This document shows, one piece after another, positions 4,600 through 6,282 of a stretch of 6,282 nt of DNA. Position numbers and translations under genes: made by a program. The DNA lies in assembly GCA_037190175.1 (NCBI GenBank), contig JBBCJM010000016.1, positions 1-6,282 on the forward strand, in the 5' to 3' direction. This stretch comes from JBBCJM01 sp037190175. Lineage in GTDB: Bacteria; Pseudomonadota; Alphaproteobacteria; Rhodobacterales; Rhodobacteraceae. Numbering within the stretch: the stretch's first letter is position 1; every line of letters starts with the position of its first letter. Under the pieces are notes generated by a model. That model saw nothing but the letters and a program-made list of their open reading frames with translations, did not search any database and was not told the origin of the DNA.

Positions 4600-6243
4600 A
4601 TGCAGGTCAACAGTTTTCTCATCATCATCGGCGCCGTCCTGGCCCTCTTCGTGGTCATCGGGCTGGTGCTGGGCCGGCTCTACCGCCGCGCCACCCGCGA
4701 GACGAGCCTGGTCAAGACCGGCGCGGGCGGCAAGACGGTGATCATGGACGGCGGCACCATCGCCATCCCCCTCCTGCACGAGATCAGCCCGGTCAACATG
4801 AAGACCCTGCGGCTGGAGGTGCGGCGGGCCGGCGAGGCCGCGCTGATCACCAAGGACCGGATGCGGGTGGATGTGGGGGCCGAATTCTACGTCTCGGTGC
4901 AGGCCACCGAGGACGGCATCTCCCGCGCCGCGCAGACGCTGGGCGCCCGCACCTTCGACGTGGACAAGCTGCGCGAGATGATCGAGGGCAAGCTGATCGA
5001 CGGCCTGCGCGCGGTCGCGGCGCGGATGACGATGGACGAGTTGCACGAGAACCGCACCAACTTCGTGCAGGAGGTGCAGAATGCGGTGTCGAACGACCTC
5101 TTGAAGAACGGGCTGGAGCTGGAAAGCGTCTCGCTCACCGCGCTGGACCAGACCCCCTTCGAGGCGCTGGACGAGAACAACGCCTTCAACGCGGTGGGGA
5201 TGCGCAAGCTCGCCGAGGTGATCGCCACCTCCAAGAAGGAACGCGCGGCGATCGACGCCGAGGCCGAGGTGGCCGTGCGCCGCTCGGCGATGGAGGCGGA
5301 GCGGCTGAAGCTGCAGATCGACCGCGAGCAGGAAGAGGCCCGCATCGCCCGCGAGCAGGAGGTGGAACTGCTGCGGGCCGCGCAGGTGGCCGAGATCGCC
5401 CGCAGCCGGGAACTGTCGTCCTCGGAAACCGAACGCGCCCGGATCCGGCGCGAGCAGGAGATCCGCGCGGCCGAGATCGCCCGCGCCCGGGCGGTGGAAG
5501 AGGCCGAGATCACCAAGGAGCGCGAGATCGAGGTGGCCAACCAGGAGCGCCAGATCGTGGTGGCGCAGAAGTCCGAGGAGGAAAGCCGGGCGCGGGCATC
5601 GGCCGACTTCGCCCGCGCCGAGGCGACCAAGGCGGCGGAAGCCATCGAGACCGCCCGCGCCGTGGCCAGCGCCGAACGCGCCAAGCAGATCGCCATCATC
5701 GAGGCCACCCGCGAGGCCGAGCGCGAGGCGACCATGATCCGGGTGGCCGCCGAGGCCGAGCGCGCGGCGGCGGCCGACCGGGCGGCGGCGCGGCGGGAAG
5801 AGGCGCAGGCCGAGGCCGACGCCCTGACCATCCGCGCCGAGGCCAAGAAGGCCGACCTTCTGGCCGAGGCCGAGGGGCGGCGGGCCCTGGCCGCGTCGGA
5901 GAACACGCTGTCGGCCGAGATCGTGGCGATGCGGGTGGCCTTGGCCCGGCTGGAGGCGATGCCGCGGATCGTGGCCGAGATGGTCAAGCCCGCCGAGAAG
6001 ATCGAATCGATCCGCATCAACCAGATCGCCGGGCTGAACGGCGCGGGGGCGGCGGCGGCCGGCGACGGGGCGGGCAAGTCGCCGGTCAACCAGGCCTTCG
6101 ACGCCATGCTGGGCGCGGCGCTGCAACTGCCGGCGATGAGGAAGCTGGGCGAGGAACTGGGCATGAACTTCGACGCCGGGCTGGCCGGCGTGCTGGACGA
6201 GGCGCCGAAGCCGAACGGCGCCGCGCCCCCCGAGCAGGGCTGA
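4600..6243 (+). CDS. yqiK: YqiK-family flotillin (SPFH/band 7 membrane scaffold)
   Basis: The product has 547 residues, close to E. coli YqiK (about 550). Flotillins assemble into large membrane-bound oligomers that organise functional membrane microdomains. Seen here: one N-terminal membrane segment (about 5-25) followed by basic RLYRR; an SPFH domain (about 30-205) with TSLVKTGAGGKTVIMDGG, ITKDRMRVDVGAEFYV, LEVRRAGEAALI, MTMDELHENRTNFV and a close with LTALDQTPF and ENNAFNAVGMRKL; then a very long Ala/Glu/Arg-rich coiled coil (about 212-430) with many EA and ERA steps, typical of flotillins. After it come LSAEIVAMRVALARLEAMPRI (438 on), SIRINQIAG (470-478), a Gly/Ala linker (479-493), and a terminal hydrophobic helix-like stretch (FDAMLGAALQLPAMRKLGEELG, 500-521). 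A ribosome binding site, AAGGAG (4587-4592), lies 7 nt before the ATG. A run of six T (4578-4583) between the two genes has no stem before it and is not a terminator. Confidence 0.94.
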   Translation: MQVNSFLIIIGAVLALFVVIGLVLGRLYRRATRETSLVKTGAGGKTVIMDGGTIAIPLLHEISPVNMKTLRLEVRRAGEAALITKDRMRVDVGAEFYVSVQATEDGISRAAQTLGARTFDVDKLREMIEGKLIDGLRAVAARMTMDELHENRTNFVQEVQNAVSNDLLKNGLELESVSLTALDQTPFEALDENNAFNAVGMRKLAEVIATSKKERAAIDAEAEVAVRRSAMEAERLKLQIDREQEEARIAREQEVELLRAAQVAEIARSRELSSSETERARIRREQEIRAAEIARARAVEEAEITKEREIEVANQERQIVVAQKSEEESRARASADFARAEATKAAEAIETARAVASAERAKQIAIIEATREAEREATMIRVAAEAERAAAADRAAARREEAQAEADALTIRAEAKKADLLAEAEGRRALAASENTLSAEIVAMRVALARLEAMPRIVAEMVKPAEKIESIRINQIAGLNGAGAAAAGDGAGKSPVNQAFDAMLGAALQLPAMRKLGEELGMNFDAGLAGVLDEAPKPNGAAPPEQG

Positions 6244-6245
6244 GG

Positions 6246-6265
6246 CGGAATTAGCGCGGATTCCG
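6246..6265 (+). terminator. Weak hairpin after the flotillin gene
   Basis: CGGAAT (6246-6251) and ATTCCG (6260-6265) form a 6-bp stem with an 8-nt loop, 2 nt after the stop codon. No T tract is visible before the window ends, so this is only a possible 3' structure. The remaining bases to 6282 show nothing else. Confidence 0.25.
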
Positions 6266-6282
6266 GGGCGGTTTGCGCGCGG

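Noticed and set aside
5260..5900. Repeated GAGGCC/GCCGAG-like units as a DNA repeat array
   Set aside because: These reflect the Ala-Glu-rich coiled coil of the flotillin under GC-biased codon use; there is no regular unit at the DNA level.
3664..6126. An 820-codon minus-strand open frame antisense to the yqiJ and flotillin genes
   Set aside because: The translation is low-complexity Gly/Arg/Leu/His-rich sequence without recognisable domains, as expected opposite GC-rich coding DNA. The plus strand here encodes clear YqiJ and flotillin proteins with good ribosome binding sites.
4539..6254. A 571-codon plus-strand frame overlapping the flotillin gene
   Set aside because: It is an out-of-frame shadow, rich in Arg and Gly. 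The flotillin frame has the SPFH domain, coiled coil and ribosome binding site.

Overview
The window looks like chromosomal DNA from a GC-rich alphaproteobacterium, most likely of the Rhodobacter/Paracoccus group (Rhodobacterales). The grounds are strong G/C bias at third codon positions, a purH-lspA-DUF3035 lipoprotein gene order, DUF3035 itself (as I recall, largely a Rhodobacterales family), and intergenic sequence of a style I associate with that order. The genus cannot be read from the sequence.

Layout: (1) Bases 1-2195, plus strand: the 3' part of purH (final steps of IMP synthesis), then lspA (lipoprotein signal peptidase) starting 1 nt after the purH stop, then a small DUF3035 lipoprotein with a clear lipobox, which is a likely LspA substrate. 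(2) Bases 2196-2437: a convergent intergenic region with no gene but with stacked palindromes. It holds a GC-rich hairpin on each side, two inverted copies of a related CCGCGG-rATAyTT-type element, three CCANTGG heptamers that can form alternative stems, and a central GGGACA...TGTCCC hairpin. (3) Bases 2438-3730, minus strand: pncB, nicotinate phosphoribosyltransferase (NAD salvage). (4) Bases 3731-3873: a 143-nt divergent region with weak promoter-like signals both ways and a GC-rich inverted repeat. (5) Bases 3874-6243, plus strand: a two-gene membrane module, a YqiJ-type OB-fold membrane protein followed 24 nt later by a YqiK-type flotillin with SPFH domain and long coiled coil. The last 39 nt hold only a weak hairpin.

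The genes are mostly housekeeping. purH and pncB both use PRPP-derived metabolism but lie on opposite strands and are separated by the convergent region, so no joint regulation is implied. lspA and the lipoprotein form a plausible enzyme-substrate pair. The yqiJ-yqiK pair follows the known pattern of an NfeD/OB-fold-like membrane partner encoded beside a flotillin. I see no mobile element, CRISPR array, tRNA, rRNA or clear new system. The least explained sequence is the palindrome cluster between the lipoprotein gene and pncB.
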